This document shows positions 1 through 11,464 of a stretch of DNA of 64,000 bases, piece after piece. The DNA is from Paramecium primaurelia (taxonomy: Eukaryota; Ciliophora; Oligohymenophorea; Peniculida; Parameciidae), in NCBI GenBank assembly GCA_905182975.1, contig CAJJDM010000004.1, forward strand, positions 132,314-196,313. Reading direction: 5' to 3'. The notes beneath the pieces were generated by a model. The model searched no databases and was not told the origin of the DNA. It was given only the letters and a program-made list of their open reading frames with translations. Positions within the stretch are counted from its first letter, which is position 1. The number at the start of each line of letters is the position of its first letter. The position numbers were made by a program, and so were the translations under genes.

Positions 1-1458
1 TACCACACTTTCTAATTCTATCTATAAATATATTAAATAAATAATTTTACTCAGTTAATTTAATCAATGGCTTTTTAAGAATTAAATAATAACTAAGTCC
101 AAAACAAACAGTCAACAAAGCCACAATATCATAAGATAAAAGAGACAATGATAAAATTGATAATGACTCGGTTATCTATAATTTATTTTTATAATATTAC
201 TGCTCCTCCTAAATTATGAATACTATTTATCAAAGTTAAAGAGGTTGCTCCAACTTAAGGATCACTTATTCTATTGAATAGAGTCCCATGATTTATAAAT
301 ATAGAGTTCGATAACAAACTTTATGTAATTCCAAAAAATATCTAGAATATTTAATTATTAGAGTACCAAATATAGATATTAATATATTGATTCATAACTT
401 AATATATCTGGAAATAATTTAAAAATAGAGTATGTCAATATTGCTTCTCCAATTCTAAATATTAAATAATGAAAGAATTTCTATAATTCATTTCCTCTTT
501 TGTCATATTTTCCTATTAAGGCAATTATTATAAAATTTATAGGAATCATTATTGTTTGGATCCATGCCATCACTTCTTTTTTTAATCCTTGAGCAATTAG
601 TAAAGATGCTATTCATCAATTAATAATAATAATACAAGTGGATGTTAATATTGGTTAAAAACATAATCTAAATAATATGAGATGTAAAAATAAAAATTAT
701 AAATTCCTATTTAAAACTAATTCTTTAAGGTTTCTAAATACAGTTTTAATTTGATGTTATTCAATTTCATCTATTGATTCCTCTTTTGATTATTCTTTTG
801 TACAAAATTATACATATAATGTAAGAGCAATCAAATATAAAGCATTAATTAAACAAAATAGATCTAATGATAGAATTCCAGTTTCTTATGGTAAAGTGTA
901 TATGTATGAATTACAAAAGTCTTTTGAATTTAATGTTATGAATATAGTTGTACTGAATATCACTCCAATCATTTAACCAACTGTTTATGCAGTTGCTCCT
1001 AAGTGATTATGTTCAGAACTAAATGCAGTAAGAACCCATCCATCAATTGCAATATCTTAATGAGCTGAAAGTAAAATCAAAATAAAGCCTATAATAGTTA
1101 AGAATTCAATATTATAAACCCAAGTTGAGATTTTGGTGAAATATAATAGTGTATAAATTATTGCCATTAGATATTGAATTGGTATAATATATGTTCTTCT
1201 CTTTCCAATAGATTTAATGTAATAAACATCTAAGAATGGGGCAGTTAGCATTTTAAATGAAAAGGGATAGATAGCAAGAGAGAGTATTGCTATAATATTT
1301 ATTGATAAATTAATACCTAAATTTGAATAGGGTACACCATGTTCAAGTAAAATCATCATTAATGTAGATGACCATAATCCTAAAGGAATACCCTATACAA
1401 AATAGAGAAATATAAACAAGATGAAAGTGTTTTTATCTTTTGATGATATTTTTGTCAT
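1..1458 (-). CDS. Acetyl-CoA transporter (SLC33A1/AT-1 family), cut by window edge
   Basis: Major-facilitator-type multipass membrane protein. In this family it imports acetyl-CoA into the ER/Golgi lumen for protein and glycan acetylation. Starting at ATG 1458-1456, the N terminus contains QGIPLGLWSS, then a PFSFKMLTAPFLD segment, then QDIAIDGW and a GATAQTVGQ motif, all in SLC33A1 order. Near the C terminus SDPQVGATSLTLINSIHNLGG matches the family's SDPxxGGTYMTLLNTxxNLGG block. A 25-nt intron (176-200) keeps the last helix in frame. No TGA occurs before position 1, so the extreme C terminus probably lies outside the window. Confidence 0.85.
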
Positions 1459-1554
1459 TAATTAATTTAATAATCTATGGGATAAGAATAATCAGTAATA
1501 ATTTATTTATAATCTAAGAATCTGCCTTCAAATAACTTAGTTGTTTAATTACAT

Positions 1555-1857
1555 ATGTAGAATTATGAAAAGTTAACAAAATTAATAGAATAGAAATTAT
1601 CTGATTAAACATTTACAATTGATAAAAGAATAAATCAAGTATGAAATAATGGATCTTTTAATTAGATGGATGATACTCTTCTCTACTATGCAGCATTTAA
1701 AAGAGATAAAAAATTAGTATAATATTTACTATAAAAAGGAGCATCATCTAATTGAAAAAATTCGGTAAGTAAATATTATATGATATATAAGAGAAATCTT
1801 ATGCCTATAGATGTTACAGATGATCAAGAAATAAAATTAATGTTAGAGAGTAAATGA
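1555..1857 (+). pseudogene. Short ankyrin-repeat gene with an internal TGA
   Basis: The reading starts MQNYEKLTK. A 27-nt intron beginning GTATGAAATAATGG leads to DDTLLYYAAFKRDKKLVQYLLQKGASSN, a good ankyrin-repeat half. An in-frame TGA (1753-1755) follows, then KNS, a putative 27-nt intron and RNLMPIDVTDDQEIKLMLESK before TGA 1855-1857. The second half also looks ankyrin-like, so the internal TGA appears to interrupt a once-continuous repeat. It could be a decayed gene, a base error, or a gene that really ends at 1755. No ORF explains it on the other strand. Confidence 0.5.
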
Positions 1858-1925
1858 GAATTTAATGAATCACACAAAAATAATAAATAATTAATCAAAT
1901 TATAAAATAAATATTAAAAATTAAT

Positions 1926-2415
1926 ATGAGCGCTAAAAAGAATACAAATTAATTTGAGAAGGATTCAGAAGAGGAATAAATCTAAAAAAAAGTTAAGAAA
2001 AATGAAGAGTAAAAGAAAGATAATGATGAATAGAATTCTGATGAATTTGAAATTGACTCAGAATAAGAGGAAGATGAAGAAATTGAAGAAGATGGTAATT
2101 AATTCTAACAATTTGTTAGGTATCTAAACTTCTTCGCATTCCAGCATAGATTTATAAGCTTATTTATAATAAAGAGACTAAATTCCTGATAGTGATGATG
2201 ATGAAGAAGAAGAAGAAGATAATGATAATAAACAAAATTAAAAGAAAAAAACTCAACTTAAATAATAAAAAGTATCTAAAAAATAGTAGGATGATGATGA
2301 AGATGAAGATGATGAAGAAGATGATGATGAAGATGATGAAGAAGAAGAAGATGAAAAACCACCTTAAAAGAAATAAAAAGTTTAATAATAATAGAAATAA
2401 AAAAAATAAAGATGA
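1926..2415 (+). CDS. Small highly acidic low-complexity protein
   Basis: Reads MSAKKNTNQFEKDSEEEQ and contains a 25-nt intron at 2095-2119 (GTAATT...GTTAG). After splicing the CDS is 154 codons plus stop. The protein alternates long Asp/Glu runs (EDEDDEEDDDEDDEEEE) with Lys/Gln stretches and ends KQKKQR. No known domain is visible. Composition resembles nuclear histone-binding or nucleolar acidic tails, but that is only a guess. Standard-code ORFs on both strands here are shadows of the GAT/GAA repeats. Confidence 0.7.
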
Positions 2416-2505
2416 TTTTTTCATTAAATTTATTTATTTTTATATTGCCTTGAAATAATAGTTCTTTAAATTTAGCAATAAATAATGTTATTTTGTTTTT
2501 AATAA

Positions 2506-3285
2506 TCATTCATATTAATTCAATAACTATTATTAAATAGCATAGTGTTTAATATTCTATTATTCATCTACATCTCTTAGTCTCTATTAATAATTGGATC
2601 GTAAATGATTAGGTACTATTTGTTCAACACCTCCCCTTTATTCTCCAGTTAATATATTAAACCCAGTATTTCCTCTTGCGTCTAAATTATGAGCCCTCAC
2701 AAATTATCTCACTTTGGCTTTGTCATCGTATTGTCTTAATAAATTGCCTTATTCGCTGTTATCATATTTTAAAGTAATTGGATTATAAGCAAGCCTGAAC
2801 AAAACAATAAATTCCTCATTTACCCATTTGAATTTCTTTTCCCTTGAGTTAATTATTGAGTGTGACTCATTAATTTTACTTAATCTTTTGTTTCCACCTT
2901 CTCTTAATAATCCCATTTTCTAGTTTCTCTATCTAATCCCTCCAATCTCTTTCTTTCAACAATCTTCTCTCTTTACCAAACTTCATGTTCTCTTTGCTTC
3001 TTATCTGCTACTGCAAAGTCTTTATCAAATCTCTCATTTTCTAATATTACTCTATCTATACCTGGAACATATAAAGTAGACTAAGGAGGTGCTTGATGTA
3101 TCAATGTTCCAACTCCTAATCCTCTAGCCTCAAATCCAACTGTTTTATTATTGTAGGTATTAATTACCTCTCAAATCGATCCTACTCTTCTCTATTCTAT
3201 CCTTATCTCGTAAAGCTTCCTAATTATCAAATAAATTTAAGTACTCTTTCTTATCTTGTCCTAGGTTATATGTTTATCATTAATA
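2506..3285 (-). CDS. Conserved-looking protein, possibly ciliary, function unknown
   Basis: The minus strand reads through GQDKKEYLNLFDNQEALR, VGFEARGLGVGTLIHQAPP, a charged helix (EHEVWQREKIVERKRLEG), then NGLAYNPITL and NTGFNILTGEQRGG, ending QQLLNQYE at TGA 2508-2506. Introns of 28-29 nt join the exons. The YNPITL / GFNILTG phrases resemble short motifs in flagellar microtubule-associated proteins, but I cannot name the family. The 5' end is uncertain: the obvious ATG at about 3280 is out of frame, so a first exon or intron is missing from this model. Confidence 0.6.
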
Positions 3286-3309
3286 TAAAAAATTATTAAC
3301 GAATATCAT

Positions 3310-4356
3310 ATGGGAGGATCTTTATGTAAAACTGACAACAGAACATCTAACAACGAAATTGCAACTCCTTCTAATAAACCAATATACCAAAATCTTGAAA
3401 ATTTGAATGCTAAAAGTGAATAAAATACATCAAATAAGGAATTCAGAGCCCAACTTTTGAAACCAACTATCCAAATTCAATAGCAATAAGTTTAAATTCC
3501 TGTTATACATAATGGATTAGTGAAAGATAGGCTTGCTTAATTGGGTGAATATTAAATTCCTTCCTCGATTACAAATGAAGGTTTAGATGTTACGCCTCCT
3601 TTCTAATTTGATGAAGATGCTATCTATCTTGGAGGCTTAAAAAATGACATATTTCAAGGATATGGAGAAATCTATTGGGATGATGGAACTCATTACTGCG
3701 GCGAATATAATGAAGGAACCAGATGTGGACATGGCAGATTGATATACCCTGATGGTGATGCATATGTATAATAACTAATCTTAATAAGGAAGGTGACTGG
3801 CTGGATGATAAATAACATGGATAAGGAACATATTATTATTCAGATGGAGGTGTATACATTGGTAGATTCCTATATGATTTGAAAGTAAATTTTATTAAAA
3901 TTATTTCTTTTTAGCATGGTGAAGGCAAAGAGACTTTGGCTAATGGAGAGACATATGAAGGAGATTTCTAAAATGGAACTAGACATGGAAAAGGAAAACT
4001 GACAATGGCTGATGGTTTATTTGAAGGATTATTTGAGAAAGGTTAAATGATTGATGGAGAATACAATTGGAATGACGGAAGAAAATATAAGGGTTAAATA
4101 TAAGGGATGAAAATGCATGGCCATGGAGAATTTTGGTTTCCTGATGGAAGATAATACAAAGGTATATCGTTTTCAAATAATGTTAGGTTTTTGGGTTGAA
4201 GATTAAAAGGAAGGATAAGGAGAATTCCATTTTTCTAATGGATCAGTTTATATAGGAGGATGGAAAAATAATAAATAGAATGGATTAGGTAAACTCACAG
4301 ATAAAAATGGAGTAATAATAAATGGCTTTTGGGTTGATGGTAATAAGATAACATGA
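3310..4356 (+). CDS. MORN-repeat protein with potential N-myristoylation
   Basis: Starts MGGSLCKTDNRTSN; Gly2 and Cys6 fit N-myristoylation plus palmitoylation. A disordered region to about residue 110 precedes at least seven MORN units such as YWDDGTHYCGEYNEGTRCGHGRLIYPDG and LADGLFEGLFEKG. Introns are near 3767-3789, 3885-3914 and 4162-4186. It ends at TGA 4354-4356. MORN arrays bind lipids and scaffold membrane or ciliary structures. It is a paralogue-like match in design to the gene at 17970 (same N-terminal MG-xxx-C pattern, same repeats). Confidence 0.8.
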
Positions 4357-4490
4357 ATGTAATAATTGTATTTTATTAACTTAATTAATAAAATCAATAT
4401 TTGATTATTATTTCATCAATTTAAATATATATAAATTTATATAGATTAATTAAATAATTAAGTTTAATTTGTTTGACTTTAATAATTAAT

Positions 4491-6334
4491 TCAATATCTT
4501 CTCTTTGGTGTATCATAAATTCTACTCTAAACAAAATTTATCTCTTCTTCTAATGCTCTCTCTCTTTCCTTTCTTTCAATTTCAGCCTCTAATTCTAATC
4601 TTTATATTCTCTCCTAACTTCTTTATCTTTCATATTCTAAATCTCTTTCTATTTTCTCTAATTATCTACTTCTTTCTAAACTTCTACGTTAATTTTCTAA
4701 TTGCTAAATTCTCAGTTCAGAATCTCTTAATTATTCTATTCTTTCTCTACTCTGTCTCATTTCTTGTATAGTGCGTTCCTATTCTCTACTATTTCTTAAG
4801 GCTTCCATTTGGTCTATTCTTTCTCTACTCTTTTTCAACTCTTATATTCTTTCTTAACTTCTTCTCAAATCCATTCCATCTCTTTCTTTTTTTTACAATT
4901 CTAAGCTCTCTTAATAATTTCTTAATTCTTCCATCTTTTTTCTTTATTTTTTAAGCTCTTCAATCCTCTCTCTAGATTTTTTTAATTCTTCCATTTTATC
5001 ATAATTTTTCCTCTCATATTCCATTTATTAAAGTTTTTCTCTACTTTTTCTTAAATCTTCAAGACGTTCTCTACTTTACCTTAATTCTGCAATTTAAGCC
5101 TACCTTTCTCTACTTTTTTTTAATTCTTCTAATTCTTCTATTTTTTATCTACTTTTCTTTAATTCCTCCAATTAATTTAGTCTCTCTCTACTTGATTTTA
5201 ATTCCTATAATATTTCTCTACTTTTTTTTAAATCCTCTAAACTTTCTCTACTATTTTTAAAATCTTATACTTTTTCACTACTATATTTGAGTTTTTCCAT
5301 CCTTTCTCTGCTATTTTTTAATTATTCTAACCTTTCTCTGCTTTTTTTGAGATCTTCCATTCTTTCCCTACTCTGTCTTAATTCTTCAAGCTATTCAACT
5401 TTTTCTCTACTTTTTCTTAATTCTTCTAAATATTCTCTACTTTTTTTGAGTTCTTCAATTCTTTCTCTGCTTCTTTTAAGATTATTAATTTCTTCTCTTT
5501 CTTTTTCTAATTGTATTATTTTTTCTCTACTCTTTCTTAATTCATCTACATATTATCTTTCTTGCTAAAAATAATCTGGAGTAAAAGTTATAGCTTCTAA
5601 TAATTCAGAATAATTGATTTTTCCATCTGCATCTTAATCGACAACCCTAAAAAAAGCAATTAAATCATCAAAGGACAATCTAATTCCGTTTTATTTCAAA
5701 AAGTTTTAAAGTCTAAAGTAAATATAAAATTATCCTACGTTTCAATTGTAATGTATCCTAAAAATGCTTGATCAATACATCTAAAAGCATCAAGAGAAGT
5801 AAAATCTGCACATCCAGTCAAAATTTCTTAAGCAGTAGAAATTGAGCTATAATAAAAAAGACAAAAAATACATATAATTTTTAATTTCTTAGTAGAAAAC
5901 TTTAGAAAGTCCCCATTCGACTTCAGTAGGTAATTAATTATTAATTTTATTAGAAGAGTACTCTCTTTAGGATACAATATGCCTTAATCTAGAATCTTCT
6001 TTAGGTAATATAAACTAAATAAAACTAGACTTATAGAAATATTGGCTTACTCTGGATATGTGATTCTACCATCTTTATTCTAATCTAATTTCTAAAATAA
6101 ATATTCAGCTTAAGAATTAGATGCATTTATTTTGTTTTCTAGTAAAAAATTAACCAAATCTGAAACTGTTAATTGTCCAGTTTTTTTGTAATCTAATCTT
6201 TTGAATGCTGTGTAGGGTTCAAACATATTTTATTCAGCCAACACTTATCTGAAAATTTCTGTTTTCTTCTCCCCTTCAGCTATGGTAGTAATTAAATTGG
6301 CTAATCGTAATTAAGTTTTTTAAGAGAGGTACAT
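4491..6334 (-). CDS. EF-hand protein with long SRE-repeat coiled coil
   Basis: About 590 residues. The N-terminal third carries calmodulin-like EF-hands: a degenerate loop (DYKKTGQLTVSD), a canonical loop (DQNKDGRITYPEF) and a last canonical loop (DQDADGKINYSELLEAI). After this comes an extended helix made of some twenty 9-14-residue units ending in SRE, such as ELKKSRERIEELRQSRERM. The tail reads SRIYDTPKRRY before TGA 4493-4491. Introns of about 26 nt interrupt the EF-hand half. Likely a calcium-sensing cytoskeletal filament or linker; function inferred from architecture only. Confidence 0.8.
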
Positions 6335-6403
6335 GATCAATAAAATTTTATTATTCTTAAAATAAAAATTAAATGCTGTGCTTTGTCAATTCAATAAAAT
6401 ATA

Positions 6404-6797
6404 TCAATTAATTAATTAATTAATGAAATTCATTAAATATTCATTTTCCATAGCTGCTAAGTATCGTTCTTTATCATTAACTTGTTTGTCAATTTAAGAT
6501 TTTTAATTATGAAGATTATCCTTAACTATTATATGAATTTTATATGACTTGTAACTTTAAATTTATTATTCATAATTACTTTAATAATTCTTGAGAGAGC
6601 TTTACTCTAATGGAAAGTGCAATTTATAAAGCAAATGAACAATGTTTCACAGTAGGTTTCCAATAAATTGTTATTCTTTAGCCTTCTATATTAATAAATT
6701 CTTTTTAGATAACATCTAATTGTCCTAATGTTTGAGGTATTTCTGGATCTCTAATATTATAAATAATATAATAGATGTCATCAATAATATTTTGCAT
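6404..6797 (-). CDS. CIAO2/FAM96 (MIP18) family iron-sulfur assembly factor
   Basis: About 120 residues starting MQNIIDDIYYIIYNIRDPEIPQTL. It contains the family core: RDPE near the start, KPTVKHCSFALQIALSIRVKL and DKQVNDKERYLAAMEN near the end. CIAO2 proteins act in the cytosolic iron-sulfur protein assembly targeting complex with CIAO1 and MMS19; HCS is the conserved hyper-reactive cysteine motif. One 25-nt intron (GTAATTATG...AAAG) is needed to join LLN to YKSYKIHII. It lies tail-to-tail neither with the EF-hand gene (same strand) nor with the divergent MAP kinase, from which only 100 nt separate it. Confidence 0.85.
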
Positions 6798-6897
6798 TAT
6801 TTAATTATTTATAATACCGTTAATAATTTGATTATGAAATCTCAACCATTGTAGTAAATTAACTTAAATACCAAGCACTTGAAAAAGAAGAGTATTA

Positions 6898-8066
6898 ATG
6901 GAAGAAATATATATGAAATTGGGGGTAAATATAATTTTAATTAAAGGAACACAATTTGTGGTCGATGAGCGCTATGAATGTCATAAGCAAATAGGACATG
7001 GTGCTTATGGAGTTGTATGTTCAGGTGTTGATTTAATTAAAAATAAAAAGGTTGCGATTAAAAAAGTATTAAAGTTCTCATTATTAGGTTTAAAATGCAT
7101 TTGAAGATTTAATAGATGCAAAACGAATTGTGAGAGAAATTAAGCTACTTTAGTTTTTTTAACATGAAAATGTTATCAGCTTAGTTGATATTTTAAAACC
7201 TGAATCAAGAACTGGATATAATGATATTTACATTATAACTGAACTAATGGAAACTGATTTACATAGAGTAATCTATTCTAGATAAGAATTAACTGATGAA
7301 CATATTCAATATTTTATGTATCAAACACTTAGAGGATTACTTTATATTCATTCAGCAAATGTAATGCATAGAGATTTGAAACCAAGCAATATTTTAGTCA
7401 ACAAAAATTGTGATTTGAAAATATGCGATTTAGGGTTAGCTAGAGGTTTTGAAATAGAAGATGAAAATAAAACAGAGTAATCATCTATTATATATTTATT
7501 AGATATGTAGTTACAAGATGGTATAGAGCACCAGAAGTAATACTTTAAGCTTCAGAATATACTAAAGCAATAGATATTTGGAGTGTTGGATGCATTTTTG
7601 CAGAGCTTTTGGGGCGTACACCTCTATTTCCAGGAAAGGACTATTTAGAATAAATTTAGAGAATCATTGCTGTTTTAGGAACACCATCAAATGATGAAAT
7701 GAAATATATTACTAATGAAGGTGCAATAAAATATATTAAGTAATTCATTATTAGATTTTTAGATCTTTACCTAAAAGAACTAAATAAAATTTCAGTACTT
7801 TATTTTAAAAAGTTAATCCAACATGTTTAGATCTTTTATCTAAGATGCTAACTTTTAGTCCTTTTTAAAGATATACTGTTGAATAATGCTTGAATCATCC
7901 ATATTTTGATGGATTGCATTCCAAAGATGATGAACCTCTTTGTGATTCTGTTTTTGATTGGTCCTGGGATAAAATGGAATTAAAGAAAGAAATATTATAA
8001 TCTGCCGTATATGATGAAGCAACTTAATGGTAATAAAAGCACAAAATAAATTCTAAAAAGTTTTGA
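6898..8066 (+). CDS. MAP kinase (ERK type, TEY activation motif)
   Basis: Complete kinase fold: glycine loop GHGAYGVV, VAIKK lysine, catalytic HRDLKPSN, DLGLAR in the DFG position, APE, and the CMGC features of MAPKs (FPGKDYLEQ insert, LLSKMLTFSP, HPYF). The activation segment TEYVVTRWYRAPE has a TEY dual-phosphorylation site. A 26-nt intron at 7477-7502 splits the Glu codon of TEY. Two more short introns lie near 7051-7072 and 7741. The divergent neighbour is CIAO2. In ciliates such kinases respond to starvation, mating or ciliary length cues; the role here is unknown. Confidence 0.93.
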
Positions 8067-8141
8067 CCAATATATAATACATCACTTTTGTAATCATCAT
8101 TACAATATTATTAAATAAATATTAACATTTTCTTCTTTGGG

Positions 8142-8700
8142 AATGGATCCAAAATTCTAATAAAGTTTTGATTTTGATTTTTAAATTTAGTTCTATTACT
8201 TCAAAGAGACTTGATAAAAATTATAAAATGAAAAAATAATTTTAAAGAATCTTTATTAATGATGGTTTACAAAATAATTCATTATTGTTATTTGGTTGAT
8301 GATTTAATAGAATTTTAGGATAAATTTTGTCAATGGTTTGCTTTAGAGGCAGAATCAGCCAGTAGTTATAAAATTAAAAAATTGATTCAAAATATATTCA
8401 AAGAATACCATTAAAACTAATTATTGAAATATAAGGTGAAAATATGATAAATTATATAGGTTATAAAATTTAGATTATTCATGGAAAATAATTTAGTTGA
8501 TAAAAAGACGAAGAATTCATTGAGATAATTTGGAATATTATTTAGACTTTAGTAAACTAATTTAATATTTACAAGGGATCATATAAAATATAGAGACAAG
8601 TTTCAAAATTTAAATTTATAAATATGATTTTAAACATCTAATGATACAGAATTTAAATTAAATTAAAAAGAAAATTTGTATATTACCTGATAATCATTAA
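8142..8700 (+). other. Doubtful coding locus with frame breaks
   Basis: Two overlapping + frames both look protein-like. One begins ATG 8259 (MMVYKIIHYCYLVDDL) and, with a 24-nt GTGAAA...ATATAG intron, ends at TGA 8625-8627. The other starts MKKQFQRIFINDG near 8228 and reads through PLKLIIEIQGENMINYIGYKIQIIHGK and KDEEFIEIIWNIIQTLVNQF, but contains three TGA codons. The region may be a decayed gene or a gene with unusual introns. I cannot choose a model or name a family. Confidence 0.3.
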
Positions 8701-8743
8701 ATAATAATAATAAAATTATTAAATAAAGAAAATTAATTAATTA

Positions 8744-9762
8744 ATGTCATCCAAAAGTTATGATCGATAAAAAATATTGAAGGTTGAAGTTAGTGTTGGT
8801 CTGACAAAAGAGTAGTATGAAAAAAAATATTTATTTCATCGTTTAAAAGAGAGATTTTTACATAGCTCTGATTTATCATTGGAGACAATCACTCCTGAAG
8901 GACATGAAAATATTTATATTCCTATGGATATTTAGACTCCAACTTAAGCTGATGGTCTAAGTTATGAGGATGAATAAGCCCTCAGAATGCATGGAGCTTA
9001 AATATGTTTTCAGGCCTGCAATCACTTAAAATTACCCTTAACCACAGCAATTACAAGTTTGGTTATTTATCATAGATTCTTTGCAAAGTAAATAAATGAT
9101 AATGAGCATTAGGAATTCTTTTGTTGATTATGATTACCGTGAAATTTCAATGGCTTCTATTTATTTAGCAGGCAAAGTAGAAGAAACAGTGCTAAAAACT
9201 TGGTATATTGCTAGTACTTTTAGCTCTGTATTTTAGAAATAAAAATAAACACCGTTGTAAGAATGATAAAGATATTAAATAGGGATATTATAATTAAATA
9301 GGAAAAATTAATACTTAGGGAACTTGGGTTTGAATTATTTAGAGTTTCAGATCATCCGCACAAGTTCATAGAATCATTTTATCATTTTATTAAGGTCGAT
9401 AAGCAGGTAGCTCAAAAGGCATGGTGTTACTTGAACGACTCATACATGACTGATTTATGTGTACATTTTCCACCTTAAGTTATTGCAGCAGGAGCATTGT
9501 ATTTAGCATTGAGGATCTGTAATCATCCTATGCCTACTTAACCATGGTGGATTCTATTAGAAGCTACTTTGGATTAAATTGAGTAAGTGGCTGCAACAAT
9601 ATATAATATTTATGAATTCGAAAAGATTGATTTTCGATAAGCCAGAAGAATTTTAGCAAAAGCCAATAGAGTAGCTTATGTAATATAACATAGTGAAATT
9701 TATGGTATTCCAGAAAAAATAGAAAAGCCATTAGAAGCTATTAAATAAATCTCTTAATAATC

Positions 9763-9817
<55 letters not shown>

Positions 9818-10657
9818 GAATAATAAAATAATAAAGTAGAATAATAAAAATCACCTATTGATAAGAAAAGTATGAAAAAAAAAAGTAAGTCTATTGAAAA
9901 AAAAAGTAAGGATAAAAAAAATAAATCTGAGAAAAAGAAAAAGAAAGACAAAGATAAAAAGAAAGAAAAAAAAGATAAAAAAAAGAAGTAACTATATATT
10001 TACTATATTATTAGAAGTAGATCTAGAAGCAAGTCAAATGAAAAAAAATAATCAAAAAAAGATAAGAAGAAAGATAAAAATAAAAAAGATCAGGATATTT
10101 AAGATAAAATTAAAACTAAAGATTCCGAGATAGTAATCTAATAGGATAAAAATTAAGTTGAATCCAAAATGGAAATTGAGACACCAAATGATTGCAATAA
10201 CAATATAAAAAGCAACAATAATAATATCTAGTAATCAAGCACAGGTAACGAATAAAAAAAGGATGACTAATTGTGCCAAATACCTATTGTTGAATAGACA
10301 AATAAAGAACCATATCCTTAAGCATAACATGTTATTAATGACGTTTAGTAGCCACAATAATTGCATGATGAAAAAGAATAATTGAAAGTGTAATTGCCTT
10401 TATAGAGTAAATAGGATTTGATTGCTTCAATAAAAGCAATTCTAAAAACTTAATAATTATAGAAGGAGAAAGAAAAAGATTAAGATAAAGAAAAAGAAAA
10501 AGAGAAGGAAAAAGAAAAAGAAAAGGAAAAGGATAAAGATGAAGAATAGTCTCCAGATGAATAAGATTCAGAAGAATATGAACAATTAAAAGCACTTAAA
10601 CTAAAAAGTAACTTTACATTAATTTTTTTAGTGTTAGCAAAAAAGCGAAACGAATGA
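8744..10657 (+). CDS. Cyclin L-like protein with polyglutamine and Lys-rich tail
   Basis: Two cyclin folds: MHGAQICFQACNHLKLPLTTAITS followed by REISMASIYLAGKVEE, then AWCYLNDSYMTDLCVHFPP and IAAGALYLALRI. The order and the PQ/AWxYxNDS phrases fit cyclin L, which pairs with CDK11-type kinases in splicing control. A polyglutamine tract (from 9765) and repeated Lys/Glu/Asp runs with a short RSRSKS segment make up the second half, taking the place of the metazoan RS domain. Introns include 25 nt at about 9088, one near 9202 and 27 nt at about 9990. Ends ARKRNE-like at TGA 10655-10657. Confidence 0.85.
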
Positions 10658-11464
10658 TGAGCTCTGTAATATAAATTTAAAGAATATATATATTTAAGCT
10701 ATCTTTATATCAAATTATTTTATTTAACATATTTAATTCTAATTATCATCCATCTTACTATTTGAATAAGATTTATATATATTTCAATTTTTATTCAATC
10801 AATCATAAACATTTTAAAAAATATATTTAATTTATTATTGAATGACTGAATAAAAATGTAGATAAAATGAAATTAGAAAGATAATATAATTAAATAAACA
10901 AGGAGATATCCTGAATCAACCTTTCATTATTTTATTTAAACCTATTATATTATCTTGATATTATTTGATATAATCAATATTTAATAGAAAAATAATTGAT
11001 AAATAGAAAGTTAATAATTATTCTTAAACGAATGCTTATAATATGTTATAATTAGAAATAATAATAGTATGCTTTTTCTTATTAATTTAATAAAATAGAA
11101 TGTTAGATGAATAGATATCAATTTTAATTTTATGTGAAACTATAATTAAATCAAATCTAAATTTTATGACTCTATATAGTATTATTTATTTATTCATTAT
11201 ATTTAAATAAATAACGTAGAATAAATATATATTTATCTTTAATTGAATAAAATTAAAAAAATACAATAATAATTTAAGTTAATTTAATATTGGTATTAAT
11301 TTAAGTTTTGTAAATTCTTATTGAAATAATTTAATATGAATTATTTTGAAATGATATGTTTTTATCTCGATCTTTTAAATGAACAAAAGGTCCTTCTAGA
11401 AAGTTGCTAAAAATTTAATATTTGGTTAGAATGAAAATTTATTAATAATATTATTATATATTAA
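10658..11464. other. Intergenic AT-rich stretch, no gene supported
   Basis: Very AT-rich DNA between the convergent 3' ends of the cyclin and the next minus-strand gene. The longest ciliate-code ORF I see (ATG 11045, about 69 codons) has no protein-like composition, and such lengths are expected by chance when only TGA stops translation. Confidence 0.5.

Noticed and set aside
9756..9830. (TAA)n microsatellite as non-coding repeat
   Set aside because: It is in frame in the cyclin gene, where TAA encodes Gln, giving a polyglutamine tract.
11045..11254. Ciliate-code ORF of about 69 codons
   Set aside because: Length expected by chance with one stop codon; composition is only Ile/Leu/Phe/Asn/Lys with no motif.
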